Assembly: GCA_028583685.1 (NCBI GenBank)
Contig: JAMXIF010001195.1
Coordinates: 14,385,740-14,449,739, forward strand
DNA length: 64,000 nt
Direction: 5' to 3'
From: Petaurus breviceps papuanus
Taxonomy: Eukaryota > Chordata > Mammalia > Diprotodontia > Petauridae
Shown here: positions 36,701 to 51,806 of the stretch, piece after piece
Layout of the letters: each line of letters begins with the position of its first letter
Position numbering within the stretch: position 1 is the stretch's first letter
The notes under the pieces: generated by a model
Database searches by the model: none
What the model was told of the DNA's origin: nothing
What the model saw: the letters and a program-made list of their open reading frames with translations, nothing else
Translations under genes and position numbers: made by a program

Positions 36701-39700
36701 ATTTCGGAGAGTTCACTTAGTGGGAATAAAGTATCCTACTGGTACAACACTTTAGGTATAATTGGTCTTGAGTATTTTATTCACTTACTTTTCCACTGTG
36801 CCTTATCTTCCTTCAGGAAAAAAGTGAACACTTTCTGTTCACTCTAGAAACAAATGTAAAACAGGGAGAATATTTTTAATACTTATTATCAACCAATCAC
36901 TCAATCCACAAACACTTATTTTTAAGTGATTACTATATGCCTGTAAGGAAAGAAGCAGCTAGGGGAAGCATCAATTTAATATGTAAACTCATTTGTAAAA
37001 TCTTATCAAAGAGTAAGGTGTGAAAGTCTATGAGTAATATTGCTAAATAAAAAAGCAAGAAGTAGTGAAGAAAAAAAATGACACATAAAGTGAGGCAAGA
37101 GGACAAAATGAGCAAGATCATATTCATGACATTTAAAGGTGAAATTGTAAAGAGTCAATCAGTCTTTCAAACACTTAATAAGCATTGAATTAATTTGGTT
37201 GATTATTCAAATAACAAGAATTTATTTAATGCTACTATGTACCAGGGTCCATACTAAGTTCCAGGCAAACAAAGAAAGGCAAAAACAAGATCCCTGACCT
37301 CAGAGAGCTCATATTTAATTGAGAAGATAAATAAGCAAATAGAAATAATATACAAGATGAAAGGAAGCCAAACTTGAACAAAAAACACTTCTTGTATTTG
37401 GAGTGACCAGAAGGGGCCTCTTGAAAAAGGTAACATTTGAGTTGAGTCTTGAAAGAGCCCACAGGGGAGACTAGGTGGTGCAGTGAATAGAGCACCAGCC
37501 TTAGAGTGAGGAGGACCTGGGTTCGGATCTGGCCTCAGACACTTAACACAAAAATGAGCTGTGTGACCTTGGGCAAGTTACTTAACCCCAATTGCTCTCC
37601 AAAAAGCAAAAAAAAAAAAAAAGCCCACCATTGGGCCCTTATGTGGCATGATTAGTGTAATGAGTGGCAGGTATTGATTAGCATAACTGTACTGCCTTGG
37701 AGACAAGAAAAAAAAACCAAAATAAATGGAAATTTTTGCTGAATTAAAAGTGAACTATATTCTAATAACTAGAGGGAGGCATTTTAATTTTAATTTATCT
37801 ATTAAAGTTTCATATTTACTCCTTTTTGAGATACTGATAATGAAGTATGACTTAGAATGCTGAGATTGAAGAGGCCACCAATACAGAGTCAATTTTCAAT
37901 ACAGTGAATGATGTGACATCTAGGAAATCAAAATGCTAATTAAAGAAGGCACCTGGAATTATAATCAGAAAACAGGCACTTGAATCCTGTTTCTTATGCT
38001 TAATCTCTGTGTAGCACTGGACAAATAATTTGTACTCCTTGGGCCTCAGGTTTCTAATTTGTAAAATTAGGCAATTGATAAAACTAGAATGGAATTTAGA
38101 GGCCATCTAGTTCATCTCTGGGCATCTAAGTGGTGCAGTGGATTGAATGCCTGGCCTGGAGTCAGGAAGACTCATCTTCCTGGATCCAAATCTGACCTCA
38201 AACACTTCCTATCTATGTGATCCTGGGAAAGCCATTTAATCCTGTTTGCCTCAGTTTCCTCATCTGTAAAAATGAGCTGGAGAAAGAAATGACAAACCAC
38301 TCCAGTATCTCTGCCAAGAAGTCCCCAAACGGGGTCAAGAAGAATTGGACATGACAGAAAACAACTGAACAACAATAATTCATCTCTTTTAGTTTTCAAG
38401 TTAGGAAAATGAAGCCCACAGAGATAAAGTGACTTTTCCAATTTTGTCCATAATTTCTAAATCTTTCTACCGTAGATCTCCACCTTTTTGTCCCTATGTT
38501 TATCTTGGACAAAGGGGTAGGAGAGGTGGGGAAAAAGTCAGCAATAAGGGAAATGTAGGTAGTGGAAGGGGCAGCCAGGTGTCTCAGTGGATAGAGCATT
38601 GTAGAGTGAATAGAAACCTGGAGTCAGGAAGACCTGAGTCCAAATTTGACTGCAGACACTTACTAGCTGTGTGACCCTGGGTGAGTCACTTAACCTTGTT
38701 TGCCTTAGTTTCCTCCTCTGTAAAATAAGTTGAAGAAAAAACAAACTACTCTAGTATCATTACCAAGAAAACCCCAAATAGGTTCAGAAAGAGTCAGACA
38801 TGAGTGAAGCAACTGAACAACAAGATAGTGGAAAAATGGGGAGTCAATATAGAATCAAACTGAGAAAAGAGAAGAGAAACTAGTAATAAATAATAATAGA
38901 ATAGCAAATTCTAGTTTCAGAATTGCCTGGTCAAATGACTTGGCCAGAATTACACAGTCAGTATGTTTTAGAGACAGGACTTGAAACTATGTCTTCACGA
39001 TTCTAAAGTCAGCCCTCTACCTACATCCCATGGCTGCTTCTTATTAAATCATTTTTTAAAAATCACATCTAAAAACAATCCAGGTCTATATTTTTAGTGA
39101 TGTTGAGCAGAGATATCAAATGTTTGCCCCACAGTCCCAATGCAGCCTAAACCAGATTAAAATGCAATCAGGAGATATTTAACAAATAAATAAAAACACA
39201 AGTTTAGGGGTGGCTAGGTTGCTCAGTGAATAAAGCACCAGCCCTGGAGTCAGGAGGACCTGAGTTCAAATGTGACCTCAGACACTTGACACACCTACTA
39301 GCTGTGTGACCTTGGGCAAGTCACTGAACACAAATTGCCCTCCAAAAAAAAAACAAAAAAAATACAAGTTATTATGCCCCCATTTCTATTTTTGGCTTAG
39401 ATGCCTCTGTTCCTATTTGAGTTTGATGTTATTGGTGTAAGTGAAGCTAGGTGGTACAGTGGATGATAGAGCACTGGGCCTGGAGACAGTTCATGAGTTC
39501 AAATCTGGCCTTAGACTCTTACTAGCTATGTGACCCTGGAAAAGTCCCTTAACCCAGTTTGCCTCAGTTTCCTCATCTGTAAAACAAGCTGAAGAAGGAA
39601 ACAGCAAATCACTCCAGTATCTCTGCCAAGAAAACCCCAAATGGGGTCACAAAGTGTCTGAGAACTTCCACAACCTTTGCTGTACACAAATCCTAAAGAA

Positions 39701-40934
39701 ATCAATAGAGGTCAGCAACTGCTTTTCCATTTACAGAGTTTAAGTCTTTCCTGGGAGGCAGAGAAGTTAAATAACTTGCCTGGGATCACAAAGCCAAAGC
39801 ACACTACTTCACCAAACGTTATTCCACCTTTAAATAGCACTGCCCAGAAGCGTTTTATCCCTTTGCCTGGAAGTTGTCATTCATTATGAAGGATGTATTT
39901 TTTTGGGAAGGCTTATTATTCTGGAGTTCCTCCTTCAGTGCTAATGCTCTGGGAAAAGGATAGAAAGGGAAGGTGAGATCAAGGGCAAACAAAGCACTTG
40001 GATGAATTGCTCTTCTTGGTGAAGTGCATAAGTAATTAATCAATACATGTATTTGTCTCCAGCCCAATACAAATACCGTATGTAACGTTACAATTGGCGG
40101 CTTGGATTCTGAGAAGTGTTATTTCTTCCGGGCCAGAGTGATAACAAGAATGGCTATTTATGGCAGCAAGACATACCCTAGTGATTGGTCCCCTGTAACA
40201 CACTGGAGGAGGAACAAATTGGAAGGTAATGCCAAATACAAGGCTATACATCTCTTTTTCAATGATTAATTTCAAGGGGAAGCCTGTGATGTGTTCCTCT
40301 CTGGAGGTACAGTGGTCTTGCCAAGGTGGGTCTGGAATAAATATAACTTATTTTAGAATACCAATAATGTTAATGCCTCAGCTTCCCTTTTTGTCTACAT
40401 AATATGTGAGAGGGAAAGGAAGGAATTCCTCTTAGTTTTCATATCGCTAGGTAGCCTTCTTCATCACATTACAGGGAATTGAATCATACTAGAGGAAGGT
40501 GGGTGGTATGGTGGAGAGAGTGCTGGACCTAGGAGGGAAATGCACTGAGGGAGAGTGAGACTCTGAACAGCAACTGAGGCAGAATCTAGACACTGGACAT
40601 TGGACAGAAGCCTGCTAAGAGGCAAAGATCACAGAGAAGGCATTAAGGAGGGCATTAAAGATAAACCACCTTGTTTCTCTCTGAGGAACTCCTGTAGCAT
40701 GCTGAGACTTGGAATGACCAGCATGACGCTAGCTCTCAAAAGGAATATTTGGAGGATCTCATCATTTATTTTTTTAAAATCCTACACTTGACAGACTTAT
40801 TAGCTGTGTGACCTTGGGCAAGTCACTTAACCCCAATTGCCTTGCCTCCCCCCCTCCAAAAAGAAACAAAAAAAATCCTTCTTGTGTTTGGATTTTGTAA
40901 AGGATATTTTCTATGCCAGTTGAGAACATACCTC

Positions 40935-40970
<36 letters not shown>

Positions 40971-43900
40971 CTTTTTTAATGCCTTACAACAGTAATACTC
41001 TGATCATTGAGTAGCATTATCTTTGTGTTTGCATCTGTCAAAGAATTTTAAAATATATATATATAATCTTAAAATATATATATATATAATAAAAATAGCT
41101 ACCATTTATAGCACTTTATGGCTTCTAATCCATTAATACTTTACTCTTGGAATGAACTCACTTAGCTAATCTTTTACTCATCCCTGTCATTTATTCCTCT
41201 TTGCTGTTTATGAGAAAATAATACTTATTAAATCCCACCTTCCTCCTGTGTAATGTTGTAAGTTGAAGTAACATTCTAAAATTGGCTTGTCCTTGGCTCC
41301 TGTGGTTTCCCACTTGATAGGGGGATCAAATATTTATTGACTAAGATGTTTTCTGGTTTCTTTTACCTCATTATAAAATTTGCTTTAAAGCAAATAAACT
41401 TCTATAAGAATTATGAAAAATAAAAACCTGTTTTTTCTCTACCTTTTCCCCAATTTTTGATCTTAAAATAACACTTAAAGAAGCAAGATTTGAAACTGTT
41501 GTACCTGTTCATATTATCTTTGTCTCACCTCAATCTTTTCACTTACTTTGATGTTGATTTTTAAGCTTTTGTTCCAAATAGTTGATAGTCTGACAAAATG
41601 AAGATGGCTGATGTACTCCAATAGCAGTAATGAGTAGCTTAGTATCATATTCTTTTCTTTGTATTCTCAGTATTTAGCAAAATGCCTTGCACATAGTAAG
41701 CATTTAATAAATGCTTGTTGATTGAAAGATCATTAAAGTCCCGCCATGTTCAATTTTTGCCCATGTTGTCATTTGGCTTGCCATATCCTGTATCTTCTGA
41801 TTCTCTTATTTTTAAATTTTTTTGGAGAGGGGAAGGCAAGGCAATTGGGGTTAAGTGACTTGCCCAAGGTCACACAGCTAGTTAGTTAAATGTCAAGTGT
41901 CTGAGACGAGAGTTGAATTCAGGTCCTCCTGACTCTGGGTTGGTGCTCTATTCGCTGCACCCCCTAGCTGCCCCTGCTGATTCTCTAATTAAAGAAAGTG
42001 TTCATGATATTCAAGGATGAGGCTGCTCAGTAATCTATGAGCCTTTGATCTTTCCAATTTTGCCATCTCAAATTCTTATTTTCCAAGATGTTTTTGTCAT
42101 TATTTCTTATGCCTACTTTTTCTTTGAACTTATAAATTATCAACACATTTGTTGCTTTGAAATCTTTTTTTGAGTTTTTCACAGAATTTCTCCATTTCTT
42201 TGTGCAATTATTTTCATGGTGATCTTTTTGCTTAAGTCCTCAATAGCCTTGTAGGGGAAGATGACCAAGTAAATAATGAAATATTTTTCTAGTTGCTTTG
42301 GTGAGCCTGATGAAATTAATTGCACCAATTCATTTATTCCTCCTTCTGAAGAGAACCAGGGAACCTGATTTTTTTTTATCTCTAAGCTATTATTTTGGTT
42401 CTGATTATTAAAAATTAAAAGATGTTTTTAAAACTTAACTTATTTACTTTTAGTTTACAACATTCAGTTCCACAATCTTTGAGTTTCAAATTTTCTCCCC
42501 CTTCCTCTCCTCCCCTCCACCATGGCAGCATGCTCTCTGATATAGGTACTACAAATATCTTCACATTAAACATTAGTCAGGTTGTAAAGAAAGATTATAA
42601 CCAATGGAATGGATAATGGGAAAGAGGAAACAAAAAAAAGAGAAAGAGAGAGCAAGTGGTTTGCTTCTGTCTACATTCAAACTGTAGTTCTTTCTCTGGA
42701 TGTGGACATCTCTTCCCATCATGAGTCTTTTGGAGTTGTCTTATAACCTTGCATTGCTGAGAGGAGCCCAGTCTATCAAACATAGTCATGACACATACAT
42801 TGTGTCCAAAACTGTGTCCAAATTTCTCCTGGTTCTGGTTTTCTCACTCAGCATCAGTTAGTATAAGCCTCTCCAGCTAAACATGAAGTCCATCTGCTCC
42901 TCATTTCTTATAGTATTCCATTACATTTATAAACCACAACTTGTTCAGACATTCCCCAATTGATTTCTAATTCTTTGCCACCACAAAAAGAGCTGCTATA
43001 AATATTTTTGTACATATGGGTCCTTTTCCCACTTCTATGAACTCTTTGGGATACAACCCTAGAGTGGTATTGCTGGGTCAAAGGGTATACACTTATTTAT
43101 AGCCCTTTGGGCATACCTAAGTTCTCTCTATTAGATTGCAGAGTTAGAGTCTGAAGGGATTTTGGAGGCATCTAGTCCAACGTCCTCATTTTATAGCTAA
43201 GGGCTCATCATTTATTTATGCCCAAATTCCTTTTGTAGGATCATAGATTTAGACCCTGAAGGGACTGCAGAGGCATCTAGTCTGATCGCCCTCCCCTCAT
43301 TTTATAGTTCTAAGAAAACAGAGGCCAGGGGCAACTAGGTGATTCAGTGGATAGAGCACCAGCCCTGGAGTCCAGAGGACGTGAATTCAAATCTGGCCCC
43401 AGACACTTGACACACTTACCAGTCGTGTGACTTTGGACAAGTCATTTATCCCCAATTGCCCTGCCTTCCCCCCACCAAAATGACAGAATAAAGGGAAAAG
43501 AAAATAGAGACCAGGAAGTTCTAGTGACTTGCTCAGGGTCAGAGAGATAGTAAACATCAGAGGTTGGTTTTGAACTTAGGTCCTCTGGCTTGAGAATCAG
43601 TGCTCTTTCTATTGTACCATGTTGTCTACTCATTTATTTTATAGTAAGAATGTCATTATTGGCATGCTTTAATTCTTCGAGCATATTAACTCATAGTTCA
43701 ATGGAAAAGGCTGTAATGTTTGAGTATCAATAATTAAATTCAAATTTATGAATGGCTGTAATGGTAATGGGAAATTGGAGACCTTCCCTGACCCTTAATA
43801 AGCCTAAGGGAATTTGAAGACCTTCTTTGCTCTGAAAATAAACTCTGCCCCCTAATAGATTGAATGTAATTACATGGAGCCTGTGGTGGGAGGAGTTTGA

Positions 43901-46900
43901 TGAAGGGTGGAGCAGATCCCACAGGAAACAAGGAATCAGAGCAAGATAGACAGTTGGGAGGAGTGGACACTTTGGAGGGAGACAGACAGGCTTGTGAGTA
44001 AACATTGGCCTTGTGTTGGTTTATAAGAAGGCTAAAGGATGCTGCGGCTCTCTGTGCTGTTGTATCTTATTAACTTCTTTGCTGCTATGATGGAATTGGC
44101 TTACTGGTTTCTGGTGTCTGAATAAATATTTTGCTTGTGTCTTCCATATGAAGAGTCTGTTATATTTTGTCATCAAGCACTGTGCAGGTATATTTATTGT
44201 GACTGCTGGTGCTGTGAATATTACATTGTCACTACAATAGTCTAAAAATTATCTGATTATTTTTTCTTTATTTTTTCCAATTACCTGTAGAGATAGTTTT
44301 CAACATTCACTTTTATAAGATTTTGACTTCCCAAATTTTTCCCTCCCTCTTTTTTCCCTCTCCAAGATGGCATGCAATCTGTTATAGAGTATATATATGC
44401 AATCATATTAAACATATTTCCATATAAGTCATGTGATGAAAGAAGAATTAGAACAAAAGGGAAAAACCACAAGAAAGAGAAAACAAAAAAAGAGAGAAAA
44501 AAGTATGCTTTGTTCTGCATTCAGATTCCATAATTTTTTCTCTGGATGTGGATAGCATTTTCCATCATGAGTCTTTCAGAATTGTTTTAGATCATTGCAT
44601 TTTTGAGAAGAGTTAAATGTATCAAACATAATTCTCACATAATGTTGCTGTTATTATATACAATGTTCTGGTTCTGCTCACTACTCAGCATCAGTTCATG
44701 TAAGTCTTTCTAGTTTTTTTCTAAAATCTAGAATTGACTGATTCTTAATAACCCAGATAACCATTTCAAAAGTTTTTGTTTAGTTTCATACATTACTATG
44801 GCTACAGGATTCATCCTATAGGGGCCAGCCTATTGGCAATGGACCTCTATCTACTTAGTCTATTGCTGGGGCCATATCTGAAATCTTTCTAAAGTAGTAA
44901 AAGCTAGTCTCACATTTCTGTGATGTGGTCTTCCTAATCCCTGAATCATCTCCATACTTTGTGGAGGCTTCAGGAGAGGAATTTCTGGGGATTATGTGCC
45001 TAGTTGTCACTTCACAATTATTTGAAGATGAATTTAACTGAACTTCCCTTTTATTACCAAGTGTATGTCCTAGGTACTAAATATCACGCTCTTCTAGATT
45101 CTTTCCTGGTAGTAGTATTGGAGTGAAGTTGAATAAATACGCAACAGGGTCGGTGCTCACCACTGGAGATCATATGAGGAAGTCGGACAGGTTTTCATCT
45201 TTTTGCTCCAGTTCACATTAATTATAGCTTTATGCTTGACTAATAAACAGTCTACTCATTAACAGGAAGTTCTTTCAAAAATACATGGGAATATTCAACA
45301 TTTTTTTTTCCTTAGAACACATGTTTAAAATAGTTTGGTATAACAGAAACTGGACGTTGAATCAGAATGTCTGGATTTTAGACCTAAGTTTGCCACTGAC
45401 TAGTTGTATGACCTTGAATAAATTCTTTTGAACTTCCAGAAACTCAATTTCTCCCTCTATGTAGAGAAACCATATCAATCTTGTCCCTATCCAGGTTCAT
45501 CTTGAGAAGCAAACGAGAATGTGCTAAGTTGTTTTGTAAACCAAAAAGAGCTATACAAATGTAAGGTGGTATAATATGTAGAGTACTGAACCTGTAATCC
45601 TAAAGAGTAGAGCTCTAAGACATTTACTAGCTCAGGGGTGGGGAACCTGTGGCTTCAAGGTCCCTTGTGGCCTTCTAGGTGCTTAGGTGAGAACTTTTGA
45701 CTGAGTCCGAATTTTACAGAACAAATCTTTTTATTATGGGGAATTTGTTCTGTGAAGTTTGGATTCAGTCAAAGGACCACACTTAAGGACCTAGAGGGTC
45801 ACATATGGCCTGGAGGCCACATGTTCCCCACCGCTATGCTAGCTGTTTGACCCTGCATTGATCACTGTACCTCTCTCAGCCTTAGTTTCTTTATCTCTAA
45901 AGAATTTTTGTGAAGAACAAATGAAACGATATATGTAAAGAGCTTTGCCAGCCTTAAAGTAGAATAGAAAAACTAGTTATAATAATACTTTTATATTATA
46001 GTAATCATACTTATATATTATAATAATTATATTTATATATTATAATTATTATATATTATATAATAATATATTATATATAATATATTACAATAATTATTAT
46101 ATTTAAGCTAATGTCAATCTAAAGCTCTGGGACTAAGAAACATTTTTCTAGGAAATATAACCAAAGGGGTCCCCATAAAAGGTCATTGTGTCTCTCTAAA
46201 CCCCCAGTTTTGGGAAAAGCCTCTATTGAAGAATGCCTCCCTTGTAAGACCTGTCTTCTTGACTGACTGATCACTTCATGCTTGGCAGTATTAGTTTATG
46301 GATTGATTACCTGATGACTTTTGACATTCCTTTTTGAATGGAAGAGAACTGTTACATGATTTAAGTATGGGGATTAGATAATGACCTGTCTTTTTTGTTA
46401 CATTATTTTTCCTCCCTATTCTTAATATTATTATCAGAATCCAATTAGGATTTTTAGAATTTGTGAAGAAAATAATTGGACTTTAATTGGAAATATACAC
46501 TAAAAGCTATCTTGTTTTCTTACAGATTCATGCACTGACACAGTCAAAAAACCTTCCCCAAAATATGTCTACATAATTACTAGTCTGGTTATCTTCTTAA
46601 TGGTATTGCTTCTCCTTTTATTTTTGAGGAAATCAGCAAGGTAAGCACAAACTTGAATGTTCTCAAGAGATTAATGTGTTACGGATATTTTAAAATGCAT
46701 AACTATATTCATTTCCCAGATCTTTGTATCTCCTCTAGACCTGAGCCCAATGCCTTGTACACAGAAGGCTTATAATAAATGTTTCTTGAGCAAATAGTGA
46801 AGAAAGAAAATTATTAAGTAAGCAAGTCATTATTTCAATGACTACCCACATATTTTACCAAAGGAAATCAAGAAGTGATAAGCTAGAAAAAGGCAAGTAA

Positions 46901-49900
46901 ACAAATACTTTGAAGAAAAATAATCTATAATATAGAAACTCAAAATTACTTCAACATATGCCAGATACAAATTCTTTTCAAAAATAATATTTTATTAATA
47001 ATTGTACATATATTATTATTTAAAACAATGTTTTTTTTTTTTAGAATTTAAGAAATCCTTCCCTTTCTCTCTCCCTTCCCCTCTCTCTGAGATGGTAAGA
47101 ATTCTTTGAATTTCAAGTCTTCTTAAAGCAATCAGGTTAAAGTAACCTGCTCAAGGTTACATGGCCAGTTATTTCTGGGTGTGGTGCTGAGTGTCTGAGC
47201 CCGGGATTCGATCTCCAGGTCATCCCGACACTGGAGCCAGTGCTCTTACTCGCTGAGCCACCTGGCCACCCCTTCAAGTCTTCTTGATTAAATGTTCAGC
47301 TTCAAAATGTCTGAGACTGCCTCATGTGTGACCAGATATTAATTCTGAAAGAAATTTTGAGAGACTGGTAAATTAAATGGTTATTTGTAGGATTGCTGAA
47401 AGCTGCAAAGTTGATTGTAAGATTTTAAAGAGTAATAACTTACATGTATAGATAGAGTACCATAGGCAACAAAAAGTGCTTAGCATATATGATCTCGGAA
47501 CTTGGTAAATGAAAGGTAGGTAGTACAATTTTTATTAATTTAACGGATGAAGAAACTGAGGGCAGAAAAAGCTGGTATATTTCATTTCTATTTGTTTTAC
47601 AATCAGAATTATGCAGATGATTGAAAAATACTTACTGAAATTGAACTGAAGCAATTTCCAAAAAGGCTTTAGCAGAAGAGGAGTTCGAGTTTGTGGCTTT
47701 TGGCTAAAACAAAATAACAGTTCTTAGCATGTGCAGTTTATGTTTTACAAATGCCTTGTTGAAGACATTTTAAAATCCTTCATAAAAAACCTTTAATCAT
47801 CAACTCTTTCCCCCAGTACATAAATTGATTTAGAGCCTAGGTGCCAGAAAAGTTAGACTGACAATGGACAGAGGGACTGATTATATGCAGTTCCTTGAAC
47901 CATGGTGGGATTATCTATCTTTAAATAGCTTTATAGTTATAAATTGGCTGAGCATATTGTACTGAATTCTTGCAAAGGGGCCCATTTCAATTTTGTCTTT
48001 AGTAGGAAAGGAGCTCAAACTGAAGCAATCAACATCAGTCTCTCTTTCAAAGGAAATGAAGTAATCTGATAAGCATATTAAGGGCATGAAGACAAGACAA
48101 TCTGTTCAATCTAGATGACTGTTTGGTATTTTAATATAGAACAGATCTAGTCCACGAAGAAAAACCTTAGAAAATAACCTCTATATGGAAAAATACACTT
48201 TTACTCTTATTTAGGGGAATCCCTTGCTCAAACAAATAAAGTGTAGAGCAATCAATTGTTACAATGATTGTTATTAAATTAATAATAACAGTACTTTTAG
48301 GATGTTTCTAAGACACATGAAACAAAGTTTTCTGTAGATTACTTCTAAAATTTGTTCAGGATCCAAAGTTTGATCATCAAGACTAAGTTGGAAAGGGCAG
48401 AAAACATAAGAGAATATGGCTAACATGAAGTTGATACCTAAAGGATCTAAGCAATGACTTACTCTTTATGAGATCAATTCACTAAAGCAAACTATATCCA
48501 TTGGTACTGAAAGAACGAGAGGATTCAATTACTGTCAGTGATCTCTGAAAGATCATGGAGAATGAGAATAGTTATTAAAGGTATTGTTAATGAACATCTA
48601 TAAATGGAAATGATCTCAAAGGGCTACCGTAGCTTTATCAAGAATAAGCTATGACAGTCTAAGCTTATTTCCTTTTTTAGTAGTTGCTAAACTGGTAAGT
48701 GAGGAGAATGCCATGAATTTCGTGTTATTCAGATTGCTAAACCATTTGATAAAGTCTTTTGTTCTATCTTGTGGAAAAGGTGGGAGAGATGGGAGATAGT
48801 ACCATTACAGGGATACACGACTGACTGAATATCTGGACCCAAAGAGTGTGTATTAATTGTTGTGGTGGTGACATTGAAGACCTCCCAGTAAAGCATAACA
48901 GGGATCTGTTCTTGGCTCTGGGTGAATCGACATTTTTACGAATGATTTGGATAAAGGCATAGATATTATGCTTATCAAATGTGCAGATGATGCAAAGCAG
49001 GTGAGGTGGTCAACACACTGGATGGCAAAGTCAGAATTTAAGAAGACCTTGCCAGGCTAGAATATTGGGTTCAATCAAATAAGATGAAATTTATCAAGAA
49101 TTAATATAAAGTCTTAAATTTGAGTTGCATAGATTAATTTCAAAAGTATGAGATGGGGGCAGGTGGTTGAATAACAATTCATTGTAAACTTATGATTCAA
49201 CAGTGTGATATTGCAGCAGAGAAAATGAGTGAAATCTGAGGCTATTATATCAAGAGAGGTTCTAGGATTAGGGAAAAGGAAGTTCAATTGAACTGTGCCT
49301 TTGTCAGAGCATATCTGAAGCACCATGTTCAATGTGTGTTCCATATTTTGGCAATGGCATTGACAGACCAGAGAGTATCCTGAGAAGGGCTACCTTGAAG
49401 ATCATGAAGGGCTCTTAGTTCATCCTGGATAAGCATCAGTTGAAAGACTTGGAGGTAGACTGGGAGCTCCTTGACAACAGGGTTGTCATTTACCTTTGTT
49501 TGCATCTTTAGTACAATACCTGGTGCACAGTATGTGCCTAACAAATGCTTGTTGACTGACTAAGAGACTGTTTATCCTAAAGAATAGAAGAGCTGGCAGG
49601 GATACAATTGCCATGATTAAGTATCTGAAGAACTGGTGCCTGGAAGAGGGATATAATTTGTTCCTTTTGACCCTAGAGGGAAGAAGTAGAGCAATGGGAA
49701 GAAGTTGACAAAGGCAAAATTGAGCTCAAGGAGAGGGAACACTAAAACAATAATGATTAGAGTTATCTAGTAGTGGAATAGGCTACCTCAGGAGGCAGCT
49801 GGCTCACCACCATTGGAAATCTTCAATTCTATAGTGATATTATATGCTAGGCATGCATGCATGCATACATATATTTCAAAGAGGCATCCTGTAGGAAGTG

Positions 49901-51763
49901 GTACCTGTGCTGCACTTTGGGGGAAATAAGGAATTCTTTTTTATAGAGGGGAGGAAGATTTACATTGCTTTGAGGGGAGGTAATATCTGTAAAAAGACTT
50001 GGAGATGAGAGATGGTATACCATGTATTGGAATACAGCAAGTAGATATAATGGTAATGGTAATTTGAAGATATTCCCTGCCCCTTAATAGGCTGAATGTA
50101 ATCACATGGAGCCTGTGGTGGGAGGAGTTTGATGAAGGATGGAGCAGAGCTGAGAGAAAGCTGGTAGTCAGAGCAGCTAGTATGGTGGGAGAGAGAGGAA
50201 GCAGGCAAGGACACAGCTAGGACTGGATTGTGAGTGTTTGTTTGTGGGAAGGCTTTGCAATGGTGTTGTTTTCTGAAGTGATAAAATGTATTAACTTCTT
50301 TGTTGCTATGATGTATTTGGTTTTCTGGTGTTGGAATTCGGCTTTTTGTAGTCAGGATGAATGTTTTGCTTTTCTCTTCTCTATGGAAAGTCTGTTATAT
50401 TTTGTGATTCAGAACTATGCCAGCATATTCATAGTCACCATTGGTGCTGTGAATATTGTGTTGGCACAACAGTAGGTCAGTTTGATTGGAACATAAAGAG
50501 TTTGAGAAAGAATAGTGTATGTAGACTAGAAACCTAGATTTTTGAGTCAAATATTGAAAGATGTTAAGTGCCATCTGTCTAGTGTATTATAGAAGGAATT
50601 GTTTTTTAGGTATGAAGTGGACTAGAAGACCTCAAGGGAAGTTGGGTGGCACAGTGGGTAGGAAACTGGGCTTAGAATCAAGAAGACTCATCTTCATGAC
50701 TTCAAAGTCAGTGTCAGACACTTACTAGCTGTGTGACCTTGGTCAAGTCACCATCCTACTTGCCTCAGTTTCCTCATCTATAAAATGAGTTAGAGTAGGA
50801 AATGGTAAATCATTGCAATATCTTTGATGAGAAAATCCTGAATGTGGTCATGAAGAGTTAGACGCGACTGAAGTGACTGAACAATAACAAAAAGATAGCC
50901 ACAAATGTTCCTTCCAGCTCTGGTGTGCCATGATTCTATAAGATGAGGCCATGTGGCATTATGGGATGAGCAGTGGCTAGTAGGTCAGGGTTCTGGTCTG
51001 CTATTCACTATCCCTATAACCATTGGTAAGTAACCCACCTTAAGCCTTTTCCTTAATCTGTAAAATGAAGGTAACAACATCTGCCCATCTGCTTTGCAAG
51101 CTGATGTCAAGTCTCAGTAAAATGGACCTGAAAGGGCTTTGGAAGCTGCAAAGTGTTCTTTTCACAGAGGTAATGGTAGTGCTGTGGGATAACAATAATG
51201 GCAGTAGCTCACTTATAAAACATTCCAGAGTTTACAAAGTGTTCTCTCCTAAAGCGTTGGGAGTGTAGATGTTGTCACGACCATTTCACTCATAAGAGAA
51301 GTAAAGCTCAGACGTGTTAACTGATTTGCCCATGGCCATCCTGGAGTTTAACCTACCTAAAGAGACTTTTTGTTTTAATTCCAGAGTTAAGAAATTATTC
51401 ATGCCTGTTGTACCTGATCCCAAATATGCTTTTCCAGGTCTATTTGATTGTCACAGGGGAAACTTTCAGGTAACTATTAGAATTTTTTTTCTGCATTTGG
51501 TTTGATTTTTTAAAAATCACTGCTACTAAATCAGACTTACTTGTAGTCAAATATAAGACTATGTAGAATAAGCTGTTTGAAAATGAAATATTATCCTCTC
51601 TGCAAAGACTCAAAGCAATGTGTGATTCAAAAGGAGAAACTTTGTCTCTATCCCTAAAATATTTATTCATTCTGAGGTTCTCCATTAGACCTAAAAAGAT
51701 CTCTCATTTTTCAGCTTCTGTGGGTAAGACCAGGGAAAGGGATGTGGATTCATGTCATGGTAC

Positions 51764-51806
<43 letters not shown>

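Noticed and set aside
43757-50471. LTR pair as one provirus
   Set aside because: CRLF2 exon 6 and unrelated repeats lie between them and no viral gene region is present.
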